Shown here piece after piece: positions 11,205 to 23,294 of a DNA stretch of 64,000 bases. The notes under the pieces are model-generated. The model had not been told where the DNA came from, did no database searches, and saw only the letters and a list, made by a program, of their open reading frames with translations. Each line of letters opens with the position of its first letter. Position 1 is the first letter of the stretch. The translations under genes and the position numbers were made by a program. Source of the DNA: Utricularia gibba (lineage: Eukaryota; Streptophyta; Magnoliopsida; Lamiales; Lentibulariaceae); the NCBI GenBank assembly GCA_002189035.1, contig NEEC01000021.1, positions 1 through 64,000 on the forward strand, given 5' to 3'.

Positions 11205-13331
11205 ACACACATGCCTCAAAACTTCTCTTCGAGGAATTCAACAAACCAAGAAACTTCAGAACTCGTTCATGAAGATTCAAATCAAGTAAATGATCAGCAT
11301 TCAGATGAGAATTTTCTAGCTCTAGAGGAGGAGAAGGTCACAAATCAAGATGACTTGTCCAATGAGAATTCAGAATCAAACTCTGAACCCCTATATGGAC
11401 AATCTCATCAGGCCAATGTTTGCATTCAGATGGGAATTTCGAAATCCAGAAGAGGAGCAAGGCACGAATGCAGAAGACTCATCAACAGATGAATCTGATG
11501 AAGAGGAACCTGATACTGATGATGAAGATTATTACCCATCTGATCGTGATTGGCAAAGGAGGAAACGCAAAAACATAAGAGATTCAATAGATAATGAAGA
11601 TAGTCATGTTACGGACATTAGAAGAAGCAAAAGAAACAAGGCTCCTACAATAAGTTTCTCCAAGTTGAATGATGATGTCCAAGATGCTGTAGCTGATATT
11701 TTGGCTGGATTATTGACAGGAGATCCAACATCATTTGAAGTAGCTGTACAAAATCCGAAATGGAGAGAGACCATGAAGGAAGAAATGAATTCTATACTTG
11801 AAAATGAAACATGGGAGTTAGTGGATAAACCCAAGGATAGGGGTTTCAAACCTATTGACCTCAAGTGGTTATTCAAAACCAAGATGAATGCAGATGGTTC
11901 TATCAACAAATATAAGGCTAGATTAGTAGCCAAGGGATATAGTCAGATCAAAGGAATAAATTTTCATGAGATTTTTGCACTGGTAGCAAGATTTGACACG
12001 ATTAAAGTACTTCTTGCCATTTCAACTGCTCATAGATGGAAAGTGCATCACATGGATGTCAAGACTGCATTCTTGAATGGTGTGTTGGAGGAGGTTGTTT
12101 TTGTTGAACAACCAAAGGGCTTCGAAGTGTCAGGTCATGAAGACAAGGTATTGAAGTAAAGAAATCTCTCTATCGGTTGAAGCAAGCTCCTAGAGCATGG
12201 AATGAACGCATGGATAACTTTCTCCAGGGTATTGGTTTGAGAAAAACATGTAGTGATTACTCATTTTACGTTAAAGGAAAGGGAGATGATCGTTTATTTG
12301 TTAGCGTATATGTGGATGATCTTATGATTAGTTCAGGTGATGAAAGGAAGATTGAAGAATTCAAAGCCCTTCTCAAAAATGAATTCAAGATGACTGACCT
12401 TGGAATGATGTCCTACTATCTAGGCATGGAAATTCATCAACTTGCAGGTGTTAGAACATTCATATCTCAGAAGAAGTATTGTAATGAACTTCTTGAAAGG
12501 TTTGGGTTCAAAGATGTCAATCCTACAAAAACCCCTTTGGATTACAAACAGGTGATTGGTGAGAACAATCAGAGAAGGAATGTGGATTCTACTACTTATA
12601 GAAGTATGATTGGAAGCCTCATTTATCTCCAGCATACAAGGTTTGACCTGTGTTTTTGTGTAAATATCTCATCTCGCTTCCTCAATAAACCAACAACAAC
12701 TCACATGGCAGCTGTGAAAAGAGCTTTCAGGTAAATAAAATCTACTACTGATTTCGAATTGTTCTATCCTTATGAAGGTGAAAAACCAGTCTTGAAACTT
12801 AGAGCCTACTCAGATAGTGATTATGGTATGGCTGAAGATAGCAAGAGTACATCAGGTGCACTCTTCTTCTTAAACAAGGCCCCTATAGTCTGGTTTTCGA
12901 AAAAACAAAAAGTGGTAGCACAATCAACAGTTGAAGCAGAATACATCTCAGCAGCACAGGCTTCGAACTATTGTGTTTGGTTGAGGCAGATGCTAAACGA
13001 ACTTGGATTCATACAAAAGGAAGCTACACATCTGCTTATGGATAATCGAGCTGTAATCTCCATTGCCAAGGATCCGACGAACTTCAGCAAAGCCAAACAC
13101 ATAAGAATCAGGTATCATGTCATAAGGAATTACATCAAGGAAAAGAAGATTAAAGTGCAGTATGTTGAGAGTGGGAATCAGCTTGCTGATGGGCTCACCA
13201 AAGGTTTGAACAGAGTTCAGTTTGAGCTAGCAAGGAAGAACATGAATCTCATGACTATGGAAGACTTTCTCAAGTTGGGAGATCTCGGTCTGGGGGGGAG
13301 TGTTGGAGATCAGCCTCAATCCAAAGCTTGA
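11205..13331 (+). pseudogene. Copia reverse transcriptase / RNase H
   Basis: An acidic linker (TDESDEEEPDTDDEDYYPSD) leads into RVT_2: WRETMKEEMNSILENETWEL, KYKARLVAKGYSQ, HHMDVKTAFLNG, the catalytic VYVDDLMIS at 12,306-12,332 and MTDLGMMSYYLGMEI. RNase H follows with AYSDSDYG, STSGALFFL, STVEAEYISAA, HLLMDNRA and HIRIRYHVIR. Frame breaks occur near 12,158 and 12,733 (stop TAA). The frame end overlaps the start of the 3' LTR. Confidence 0.85.
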
Positions 13332-13620
13332 AGGTGATTGAAAGCACTAATCTTGTGTCATAATGTTATATTTCAGATAAAAAGGTGTTGAGTTCGAGCA
13401 TGGAAGTGTTGGATTCGAGTTGTTGGGCTTTTTGTGTGTTTTCAACGATTGTGGCCCACTGTTGGGTAACCTAGGTATTGGGTATATATAAACCCTACTA
13501 GCAATGCGTGTCAATAGGGTTTTTGGTCATTCTTATTGTTCATGAGTCGTTTTTCATCCAAGGTGATCTCATAAGCATTACTTTTTTGTTACTTCCCAAG
13601 ACTCTATTTTTCTTGCAACA
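13291..13620 (+). repeat. Polypurine tract and 3' LTR of copia element
   Basis: The PPT TGGGGGGGAG occupies 13,291-13,300. The LTR follows at 13,301 (TGTTGGAGAT) and ends CAACA at 13,620. The TATA-like GTATATATAAACC is at about 13,481. Confidence 0.85.
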
Positions 13621-13623
13621 ACA

Positions 13624-15193
13624 ATTGCAACTTGGAAAACAATTCAGGGAAAGGCTTCACAGGTACTGAATTAGGTGTATCAATTTTTAACAGCAACTCT
13701 GTTCATTTGCACTCCCATTGTTATGACTTTCATCATGTTCATCCGATTGAAAGAATCTGAATCATTTGCTTGCATTTAGACATCAATGAACACATTACTT
13801 TCCCTTAAACTCTTCAAAATCTTCCGGTGGTTTTATGTAGCTGCCTGGGAGTTTTGTTCGGTTTACTTTTCACTATGAAAAGTGGTGCATAACATTGCAA
13901 ACAAAAGAATAAACTTTGCATTACTATGTAAATCGAAGGTGGCAAACACTCCTTAAGAAGTGTGAAATCCAAATCTTTCTTCATGAAGAACAAGCACATC
14001 AATTTGTGGTGTAAAATATACATTTGAGCTACAACGGTCTAAAGCAGACACTTTCCCAATTCAATATGGAAAATGATATGAATGGGCTTTTCATTGTTTA
14101 TGTAAATGACAAAGCAAGTAAATACTTTTTACCCCCACTGTTTGGATATTAAAGAAATGTTATCTCTAATCAAGTCTATTTATTAATGGGCAAATTTGAT
14201 CCCTACTATTCAATGAAAAGTGTGTTGTTAGTTCCTATTCTTTTATAATTGATCCTTATTGTTTGTCGTCTCAAAATGTTTGATCTCCATCATTTATCAT
14301 ATCATATATGATTAGCCCTCAACATTTTTGCATAAAGGATTTTTCTTCTGAAGTGTTTGAATATAGTACATAATTAATCATCATTGTTTGAAAATGTTTG
14401 CTATTTCATTATTTCAAATAATGAAATATAGTCTTCAAATCAAAATGGGATAATGCATTCCCACTACTTACTTTAATTTGCATGGTTTAAATAAATGATA
14501 TATTTAGTCTGCTACAATTTGAATGGCACATTTAGTCTTCATTGTTTATAATAATGCTATATTTGATCCTCTTTGTTTTCAATGTGCCAATTTAATATTA
14601 TTTAATTGGTAATTAGATAAAAATAATATAGAAAGCCCTAAAGATCACAATTCACAAATGCATACATGCAGTACTTGTGCCTTTTATTTCAAAACTAATA
14701 ACCGCAAGCATCATTCAATTCCAAAAGACAATTGAACTATGAGAAGAAAAACAATCAAAAGCATGTGAAACTAAGACAACGGTGAAGGAACAGGAACTCG
14801 AGGGAATTTGATAAATAAGTGGACCACACCCCTATAAATATCTTATTTTTTCCTTTCAAAATGCAACATTTACACCCCTACAATTTCCCATGCCAATTTT
14901 CTTCTTATAACTTGGTGTTACGGAGAAGGATATGTGGTCTTTAATCCCTGCCGCGTTCCACTCTCTCCGATAAGGATGAACAGAGGAGCAACACTCCCTG
15001 ACAAGGTGTATTTTGAGGAGGGCCTATCTAATAAGGGGTGGTAGGGACAACCAAGAAATGACTCACTATTTGGTAACCTAAAATGGTTACTTACGGCTGT
15101 TGTAGATCAGATATGCTTGGAGCGGTATTAGAATATCATTCCCCTACGAGCTGTGCTATAAGTGATTTTTTGATTAAGAAAAGTTATTTAAAG
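13624..15193. repeat. Long repeat, copy A (left part)
   Basis: Near-identical to 60,813-62,358, for example GGAAAGGCTTCACAGGTACT and GAACAAGCACATCA. The left edge coincides with the end of the copia LTR, so its true limit is hidden. It contains degenerate tandem units built around ATTTGATCC / TTTAGTC (about 14,165-14,610). One stretch (about 14,960-15,045) has been replaced relative to copy B. Its continuation after the Athila-like insertion is at 26,042. Confidence 0.9.
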
Positions 15194-15198
15194 AATAT
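15194..15198. repeat. Target site duplication AATAT (left)
   Basis: AATAT precedes TGATAAGTG. The same five bases follow the right LTR at 26,042-26,046. The uninterrupted site reads AAAGAATATAGCG in copy B at 62,355-62,367. Confidence 0.95.
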
Positions 15199-16362
15199 TG
15201 ATAAGTGATTTTGTGTCACTTATATTTGTACTTTTTAGGACTCACTTAAATGAGTTTTGCATTCTTTTTATCCCACTTTCTTTATGTTTTTTGAAGAATT
15301 TTATATCTTTCATACCACTTTGATCTTTTTGGAGGCAAAGTGTGTTTTGTGATTTTTCATGACGAATTTGGAATTATTTGGAGGATTTTCGAGTTGACCT
15401 TGATGGACGCAAAGATTTGGTCTATCCAGACGAAGACTCGGTCAAAGATTCTTGGATAAGATAAGATTCACATCTTATCTTAGAAAATTTGGATCTTATC
15501 CTAGAAGATTTGTATAAAATCTTAGAAGATTCAGATAGAAGATTTGATGAGAGTCCATCAAGAAAGCCCGACAAATCCCCACCATTATATAAAGATCCAA
15601 ACGTGAAGACCTAGAAGAAGAGTCAAGTGTGGGCGACCAGAGAGTCAATCTAGGGTTTAGAGTCGAGTCTAGAGTTAAGCATGCGCGTGTTTAGAGTTAA
15701 GCATGCGCGTGTGAGCGCTTGCGACTGAGGATCTGCTGTGAAGCCTTGCTTGCGCAAGTTCTACGCGTGTGACTGTCTTACCATGTTTTTCAGCATTTAA
15801 TTTGAGGCATGATTCTATTTTTCGCAACGTTTTCTTTACCAACGTGATCTTTAGTACTATATAGCCCTAAGGGAGTGAAGGAGAATCAAAGGTCGGCCTC
15901 AAACACCTAAGTAGAAGGGCTCAATCGAACATCGTTGGTAAGGCACATTCTGTTTAATCTGTCTGCGAGGTGAGAGGTGTAGGGGTTAGATTTGGGTGTG
16001 GGGAAAACATGGGTTATCACAAGAGGTGAAATGGCTCTGGTGGCGTGGTTGATTCCATAATCCCACAAAATAAGGGGCGGTGCTATAACGGTCACCGAAT
16101 AGGACTATTTTAGCATAACACCCCCAAAGCTTGCGCAAACAGGTTAGTTCTCAAGGTTTGCACACACGCAGGGGCGATTTTCAAGTAAGGTGGATCTTAG
16201 ATCCAAGGCCACTTTTCTTATTATCTTCAAAATCAAATCTTTCTTTTGTTTTCGATCTTTTTGAATCTTTGTTTGAAAAGAATATTCCAATAACAATTCC
16301 CTGTGGATACGATCTTATTTTATTACTTTGACGGTTTCTGTGCACTTACAGAATTACCATCA
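15199..16362 (+). repeat. 5' LTR of Athila-like element
   Basis: 1,164 bp, from TGATAAGTGATTTTG to CTTACAGAATTACCATCA. It contains ATTATATAAAGATCC near 15,584-15,598, the likely core promoter. A 22-bp tandem duplication (AGAGTTAAGCATGCGCGTGT unit) lies at about 15,671-15,714 and is single in the 3' LTR. Confidence 0.95.
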
Positions 16363-16368
16363 AGTTTT

Positions 16369-16384
16369 TGGCGCCGTTGCCGGG
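16369..16384 (+). other. Primer binding site of Athila-like element
   Basis: TGGCGCCGTTGCCGGG lies six bases after the 5' LTR. This form is known from Athila-group elements, where a tRNA-Asp primer has been proposed. Confidence 0.85.
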
Positions 16385-16539
16385 ATTGTATTCCTTTGGA
16401 ATTTCTTTTCTGATTTCTTTTTTGATCATTTCTTATTTTTCTGTTCTTTTCAAGACATTTTGTTTAGCGCACTTGCGCAAGCAGTTGCTTTTAATCAGTG
16501 TTGCATGCGCAGGCATAGGGCTTCAACCGAGCTGTACCC

Positions 16540-18782
16540 GCTGGACCTAGAAATTTACCAGACCTATCGGAGAATTAGGTTGGAAAGTCGTCAAGCGCAA
16601 GCGCAACGCAAGGAAACCATGTCTAGAAGGCATTCTGGACATTAGGAGGACTATCTGGTGATGTCCGAACCAGATAGCGAACGAGCACGGACGCCAAGAC
16701 ACCAGCCAAACAGTTATAGGCAGATCTGCTGCTAATCGTGCAGGGTTATATCGGAGGCGTAGCGATGGATCTGATCAAGAACCTTCACCGGAACGAACAA
16801 CAGCAAGATTGGGACCAAATCAAGGTGTGGAACCTCTCTGAGAAGGGCCCATAGGCGCATTATCAGATCCAGGAAGAACCAACAAGGCGCTTGAACGTGG
16901 TCTAGGAAGGCCTAGGCACGCAGATGCAAATGAAAACCATTTGCAATCGACGTTTGCACAAGGATGGCAGGAAAACAGAGCTTTTGAATCTCAACATCAT
17001 GCCGATCAGAACAGCAACCCACGAACTCCAAGGCGAGGAGTGAACTCTCCTCCAAGGTGGGAAGGAGAAGACTGTTGAGGTCACAATGGAGCAAACCGAC
17101 GAGACAACCAAAATCCTCGTCACGAGCAGAGGTATGAATTTGTAGGAAATCCTGAAAGGGAAAATCATGGAAGACAACGGTATATGCCCAGGAGGAATGT
17201 GCGTGCTAAAGAAGCATCTAGCGATGAGGACGGACCAGAACCAGCATGCAGGGAATCACCTGCGCAAGTGAGGAACCATCACACAGGAAGAGACGGGTAT
17301 GTGTGCAGGTAGCAGGCTGCTAATAGATTTGCTGTTGATCCTTGGGATGAAGTCCCTTTAGGTGATAACTTTCGACACACGAGGAAGCTTGGACCCATTG
17401 CTGCACCGGCCATTAACGTGCGGAGATTCCAACTCCAGCTTTCATTGATCACCATGGTGCAACAAAGCCCATTTCGTGGAGAACCCGGTGAGGATCCCGA
17501 AGAACACATTGCAATTTTTCTCAGGTATTGTGATATGGTGGTGGAACGAGTAGTCTCTGACGACTTGATCAGGTTACGTTTATTTCCATTTTCGTTATGG
17601 GGGTCAGCAAGGCGATGGTTAGACTCTTTAACACCCAACTCTATTTATACTTGGGAAGAATTGGAGGATGCATTTTTGGACAAATATTTTGAACCCACAA
17701 AGTACTCTAACACCCGGTTTGAGATCACTAATTTTTCACAGGATGAAGGAGAAGGAATAGCAGCAGCTTGGGAGAGATTTAAGGAAATTACACGAGTCAC
17801 GGATAAGCATGGACTCAGCCCCGCTGCTATGATCATGTGCTTTCATGATGGACTGACTACGCAAGCAAAGGGACTGCTGAATGCGGGTGTTGGACCCCTG
17901 GACCAAATAAGTCCTAGAAGGGTTTGGGAACTAATTGATGAGTTTGCAAAACGACAGGCATGATGGACTCAACCAGCAAGGAATTCGAAAACTGGAGTTC
18001 GGGACAACCCTCGTGACAATACTGTTTCAAAGATTTCCGAAACATTGCAAAAATTAGATGATAAAATCAGCAAACTCTAGCCTGTCGTTGCTCAAGTCCA
18101 AGCAGCCTCAGAAAAGACAGAGAGTGAGGCAGAAGAGGAAGGTACGAATGTTAATTTTGTGAGTTTTCAGGGAAAACTTGCACAAGGAGCTTCTATGCCT
18201 GCGCAAGGGAACAACTGGGGAAATCGAGGCAACACTTGGCAGAACCAGAATCAGAACCAGCAGCAGCCTCAACGACCATTCTTACGGGATACACTCAATC
18301 AATTCATGGAGAAACAGGAAGGGCTGAACCAAGGAATGCTGGAACAAATCAAACAAGTAAATGGATTGGTGGTTGAACAACTTAAGCAAATAAGAGGAGA
18401 AATTTCAGACTAAAAGACAAGGGTGAATGAAATAAATGAGCGTCTGGAGCAACTCGGGATAACAACTCGCATCCTGGACAGTAGGATGAGTAATGTCGCT
18501 CAAACCCACAAGGCTTCGAGGCTCCCAAGTCAACCAGAGAAGAATCCTGCTGAATGTAAGACTATAGCAACGAGAAGTGGGATGCAGAGTGCAACAGCAA
18601 CAGCCCCTGCGCAAGCAAACGAATTGCTGGATGTTCCAGTGTATGTATCTCCACCTTCTTATAATCCTCCAATCTCTTATCCACAGAGAGAGGTCAAATC
18701 ATCAGTGGATCAACAATATTCCAAGTTTCTGGAGATGCTAAAAACTCTTCATGTGAACATCCCATCCCATTCACTGATGTGA
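16540..18782 (+). pseudogene. Athila-like gag
   Basis: The best part is 17,418-17,963: VQQSPFRGEPGEDPEEHIAI, then LRLFPFSLWGSARRWLDSL, YTWEELEDAFLDKYF and AWERFKEITR, a Retrotrans_gag domain. An N-terminal section with RHSGH and SEPDSERARTP (16,620-16,720) lies in broken frames. After a TGA at about 17,961 the frame resumes as a Gln/Asn-rich linker (18,159-18,413) and a coiled region (MEKQEGLNQGMLEQIKQVNG). It ends in CKTIATRSGMQ, the counterpart of the conserved xAITLRSGK of Athila gag. There are at least four frame breaks. Confidence 0.85.
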
Positions 18783-19237
18783 CGTTGCAAATGCCCACTT
18801 ATGCGAAATTCTTGAAGGATATTCTGGCCAATCGAAGGAAGATTGAGAATGATGCTATTATTGAATTATCCAAGCAATGCAGCACGATTCTTACACAGGG
18901 GCTGATTCAAAAGCATGTAGATCCTGGAATTTTTTCAGTCCCTTGTATAGTTAGAAGAAGCAATTTTGAGAAGTGCTTATATGATCTTGGGTCAAGTATC
19001 AGCTTGATGCCTTATTCTTTATTCAAAGCACTGAATCTTGAGGAGCTGAGAAACACGAAAATTCAGATGGTATTTGCTGATAAATCCATGAAGAATCCTG
19101 AAGAAGTGGTAGAAAACGTACCGGTAAAAATTGGAAAATACTTTGTTCCTTGTGATTTTGTTGTTTTGGATATGGCACTTGATGTGGAGGTTCCAATTAT
19201 TTTCAGGAGACCATTTATGGCAATCACAAGAGCCTAA
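18779..19237 (+). pseudogene. Athila-like aspartic protease
   Basis: MPTYAKFLKDILANRRKIE begins the conserved pre-protease segment of Athila elements. The active-site motif CLYDLGSSISLMPYSLF has DLGS where retropepsins often have DTG or DSG; DLGSS is usual in this branch. A FADKSMKNPEEVVENVPVKI segment and IIFRRPFMA close the domain. A frame change joins it to gag at about 18,780 and a stop ends it at 19,237. Confidence 0.85.
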
Positions 19238-19485
19238 ATTGATGTTAGAGCAGAGAAATTGACACTTAGATTCGGAGAAAAGGAACTGGAGTTCAATGTT
19301 GATCAAGCAATGAAGTGATTTGACTACAATGAGCTTGTGCAAGGGGAAGCGGAAGATGCTGTTACGCAGGAGCATGCGCAAGCAGTTTTTCTGCGCGAAA
19401 TTCAGGAAGTAAATCTTCTGCAGGATGAAAAAGAAGACACTCCCAGATGACACACCAATGATGGCTCGGCTAACAAAGAAGGAAC

Positions 19486-20744
19486 TTGATGCTGGAGGAA
19501 AAATTGAAGAAGCTACCACCATCACTAAGGTACGAATTTCTTGAGGATGATCACACTTACCCCGTGATTGTTAACGCGGGATTGAATGAATACCACATCC
19601 AAATACTGCTGGATGTCTTGTGCAAACATAGACAAGCCATTGGGTACACCTTGGATGACTTGAAAGGGCTTGACCCTCAATTCTGCCCCCATCGGATTTA
19701 TTTGGAACCTGAGGCAAGACCAATTGTGCAACCACAAAGGCGGGCGAATCCTATGCTGAAGGAAGTGATTAAAAACGAAATTTTGAAATTGTTAGATGCT
19801 GATATCATCTACTCTATTTCAGATAGCCAATGGGTTAGCCAGCCCAGTACACTGCGTACCAAAGAAAGGAGGCATGACAGTGACACAAAATGAGAAGGGA
19901 GACCTCATCCCTTGCGCAAGGTCACTGGCTGGAGGATGTGCATTGATTTTCGGAAACTCAATTATGCCACTAGAAAGGATCATTATCCATTACCATTTAT
20001 TGATCAAATTCTGGAAAGGTTAAGTAACCAAGCTTTCTATTGTTACCTTGATGGTTATTCCAGATATTTCAGATTCCAATTCATCCGGAAGATCAACACA
20101 AGACATTTGGTACCTTTGTATACAAGAGAATGTCATTCAGTTTATGCAATGCTCCTGGAACTTTTCAACGTTGCATGACAGCCATTTTTTCAGAACATGT
20201 GAAGAAGATCATGGAGGTATTTATGGATGATATATCTGTTTATGGAACTGATTTCGATTCATGTTTGCAAAAGTTGGGCATCATTTTGAAGAGGTGTATT
20301 GATTACAACTTGGTACTCAATTGGGAGAAATGTCATTTTATGGTTGAAGAAGGCAATGTGCTTGGACATCACATTTCTTCCAAAGGCATTCATGTGGATC
20401 CAACAAAAATTGAGGTGATTGAAAAATTACCAGCACCAACTACGGTAAAACAGATCAGAAGCTTCTTGGGGCATGCAGGATTTTATAGGAGATTTATTGC
20501 TAATTTTTCTCACATTTCTCGCCCACTAACAGCACTACTTGCACAAGACACGGATTTTTGTTTTGATGCAGAATGTGTGCAAGCATTCAACACGCTGAAG
20601 CAAGCTCTTATCACTGCACCCATTCTTCAACCACCAGATTGGACCTTGCCATTTGAATTGATGTGTGATGCAAATGATTGTGCTGTAGGGGCTATTCTTG
20701 GACAGAAAAAAAGACAAGGTAAATTATGTGATTTATTATGCTAG
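19486..20744 (+). pseudogene. Athila-like reverse transcriptase
   Basis: In order: LPPSLRYEFLEDDHTYPVIV, AIGYTLDDLKGLDPQFCPHR, ILKLLDADIIYSISDSQWVS, a frameshift, then SPVHCVPKKGGMTVT, TGWRMCIDFRKLNYATRKDH, YPLPFIDQILERLSN, a further frame change near 20,130, CNAPGTFQRCMTAIF and FMDDISVYG (catalytic FMDD at 20,220-20,231). The thumb is LGHHISSKGIHVDPTKIEVI. The RT is nearly full length but spread over four frames, so it is inactive as it stands. Confidence 0.9.
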
Positions 20745-21085
20745 CAAAACTCTCAATGCAGCCCAAAGGAACTATACAACCACAGAAAAAGAGTTGTTGG
20801 CCATTGTTTTTGTCATTGAAAAATTCAGATCCTATTTGTTGGGTGCAAAGGTAATTGTTCATACGGATCACGTTGCCTTGAAATATCTTTTGAGCAAGCA
20901 GGAATCGAAACCCAGATTGATAAGATGGATACTGCTCCTCCAAAAATTTGATCTGGAAATTCGTGACAAGAAGGGCAAGGAAAATGGAATGGCTGATCAT
21001 TTGTCATGCCTACAGCTTGTGGGGGAGCTGTCCATTGATGATTCTTTCCCCACAGAACGTATCCTTGCTGTCCAAGATGGCAATC
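20698..21085 (+). pseudogene. Athila-like RNase H
   Basis: [56 protein letters not shown], then [16 protein letters not shown] and ADHLSCL. These are the gypsy RT_RNaseH motifs with the acidic TTEKE and HTDH positions retained. It is shifted one frame from the RT before it and continues in frame into integrase. Confidence 0.9.
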
Positions 21086-21937
21086 TGCCATGGTATGCTG
21101 ATTTTGTCAATTATCTCGTTGGAGGAGTCTTGCCCCAAAATCTGAATTTCAACCAGCGGAAGCGCTTCCTTGCGCAAGCGAAGCATTATTTCTGGGAAGA
21201 ACCTATGCTTTTCAAACGTTATGCTGATGGAATTATCAGAAGATGCCTACCACCAGAGGAGGTAAGGGACGTTATTTGGCACTACCATTCATCACCATAT
21301 GGAGGGCATGTAGCAGCATCAAAAACAATTTTCAAAATTCTTCAATCTGGATTTTATTGGCCCACCATGAATCATGATGTGAGGGCATTTGTTCAAGCAT
21401 GCAAACCATGTCAGCATGCGGGTTCTATTTCTAGGAGAGATGAAGGACCCATGACATATATCATGAAGGTGCAAATTTTTGATGTTTGAGGGCTGGATTT
21501 TATGGGACTCTTTCCATCTTCTTATGGCAACACTCAAATTCTTGTGGCAGTGGATTATGTCTCAAAATGGGCAGAAGCTATTGCAGTTCCAGCAGCTGAT
21601 GGAAGAGCTGTAATTAAGCTCTTCAAACAGATCATTCTACCCAGGTTTGGAGCCCCAAGATACGCCATAAGTGATGGAGGAAAACAATTCATTGAAAGAG
21701 AATTCCGGAAGCTCTTGCACAAGTATGGAGTGGGACACAAGGTATCAACTCCATATCACACACAAACCTGCAGACAAGTGGAGGTAACTAACAGGGAATT
21801 GAAGAGGATTCTGGAGCGTACGGTGGCCAAAACCCGCAAGGATTGGGCAACCAAAATAACTGATGCTTTAAGGGCTTATCGCACAACGTATAAGACTCCC
21901 TTAGGGACCTCCCCTTATCGTTTGGTTTATGGGAAAG
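21086..21937 (+). pseudogene. Athila-like integrase, N-terminal part
   Basis: The zinc-binding HHCC module reads [12 protein letters not shown] (two His) and QACKPCQ (two Cys). The core has DYVSKWAEA (first Asp), AISDGGKQF (second Asp) and VEVTNRELKRIL (Glu). A TGA at 21,487-21,489 interrupts GLDFMG. The typical GQVE is CRQVE here. The frame is broken after LVYGK by the solo LTR at 21,938 and resumes at 23,295. Confidence 0.9.
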
Positions 21938-23294
21938 TGATGACGCACATTTTTCCTGAAATTCATAATGCAAAATAGTTATATTTTATTATGGTTTAGG
22001 TTAGATAAATGTGGTTTTTCATGCTTTAGTGGTGTTTATGTTAATCCTATGTGATTATGTTGAAAAGTGGATTAAATCCTTTGATTTAGTCAACAACTCT
22101 TATTACTGATGTTTCAGTAAGTTCAGCAGGGAAATGAGCCGAAAATCAGACTGGCAAGCGTGTAAAAGAAGCAAAGAAGGGCGCAAAATCCGGGAAGGAC
22201 AAAGAGCATTGTTCTGCTGCCACCGCAGTCTGCAAGTTCAGGCCAGGAGCAGTACTGGCGGTCAGGAACAGTACTGACAGTCAGAAACAGTGCAATGGAG
22301 TGAAGCAAATGAAAAGGAAATTAATTCAAAAGAAGGCGAACGCGAAAAGAACACACAACGAGGGGGACGCAAAGGGGTCTTCTTCCCCAATGGGAGAAAC
22401 ACCAACCAGAGGGGGGAAGGGAGGCCTTCATCACCAAGAATAGCACCGGAGCCCAGTTCAGCGCTACTGTTCCTGGCTGTGAACAGTAGCTAACGGGCGG
22501 AAGAACAATCCTTATTTACTTTCTGTTTTCTGAACATTTCAAGTTTCTGCGTTTTACTTGTTTACAATGTTTCTACCATCTTAGGGATGCCTTAAGGTGA
22601 AGTGGTGTGGTGTGTGCTTAGGTTTCATGATGAAATTTATGTGTATTCCTTAACTCTTGTTTCTAACAAACCATGGGTAGACCTAAGGAGGGAAGCAAGT
22701 AGTTTCACAACTTAGATGCTTGGTTTAGAGGTAGACCAACAAACCAAGACGGGAGCAGTCGGTGTTAGTTCAGGGTAGAATCAGTAGAACCGGGTAGACC
22801 TAGTTCTATATGCCTTGCATGCGGGTAGACCTAATTGCAATGTGGGTTATGACATTGGGGACTAGCTTAAGCCAAAAATATGATGAATGACCTGGGTAGA
22901 CTTAGGTTATTTGAAGTTGTAAGTGTAGGAAGATAATAAATTGAGTTAGGAAGCTTAGTATAACACCACCCGCAGACCCTTAAGGCGTCCTCGTATTAAT
23001 CTGAGTCAAAACCAGTACCTATTACCCTAGCGTAGAAACCTGATATTACTTACCTACCTTGTTTACTGAACTTGCTTACCACTATTAGTTCGAGCTTAGA
23101 CTAAGACCTACTGTTATCCGAAATTATGCATGTACTAAAACACTTAGCAAGCACAAGCTCTTCATGATCGACCCCGATATCCACTATATAAGTTTTCCAA
23201 ATTTGTATTTTGTGTAGATTAGGGATTATAAATTTATTTGATATGGATTTTCTATTTTTATTTGCAACGATATTAGGAAAATTCCCGTTTATCA
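21938..23294 (+). repeat. Solo LTR inserted in the Athila-like integrase
   Basis: 1,357 bp, TGATGACGCAC ... CGTTTATCA, flanked by GAAAG on both sides (21,933-21,937 and 23,295-23,299), a perfect 5-bp TSD. Its right end (GATTAGGGATTATAAATTTA) resembles those of the LTRs at 35,644-36,799, 53,616-54,760 and 55,763-56,935, so it is a diverged member of the same family. No internal retroelement sequence is present, as expected for LTR-LTR recombination. Confidence 0.9.

Larger units (their letters stand above)
7830..13620 (+). mobile_element. Ty1/copia LTR retrotransposon with nested gypsy fragment
   Basis: Two LTRs of about 320 bp (7,830-8,149 and 13,301-13,620) start TGTTGGAG and end CAACA. They enclose a PBS, gag, pol and a PPT. 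The flanking 5-mers differ (GAACC and ACAAT). The left flank is minus-strand copia RT while the right flank is copy A of an unrelated repeat, so the outer sides are not from one insertion event. A minus-strand gypsy 3' end (8,485-9,700) is inserted in gag. Gag-pol has multiple frameshifts and a deletion across protease and pre-integrase at about 10,322. It is not coding-competent. Confidence 0.9.

Noticed and set aside
19019-19525. 168-codon minus-strand frame
   Set aside because: It is antisense to the Athila-like protease; no domain of its own.
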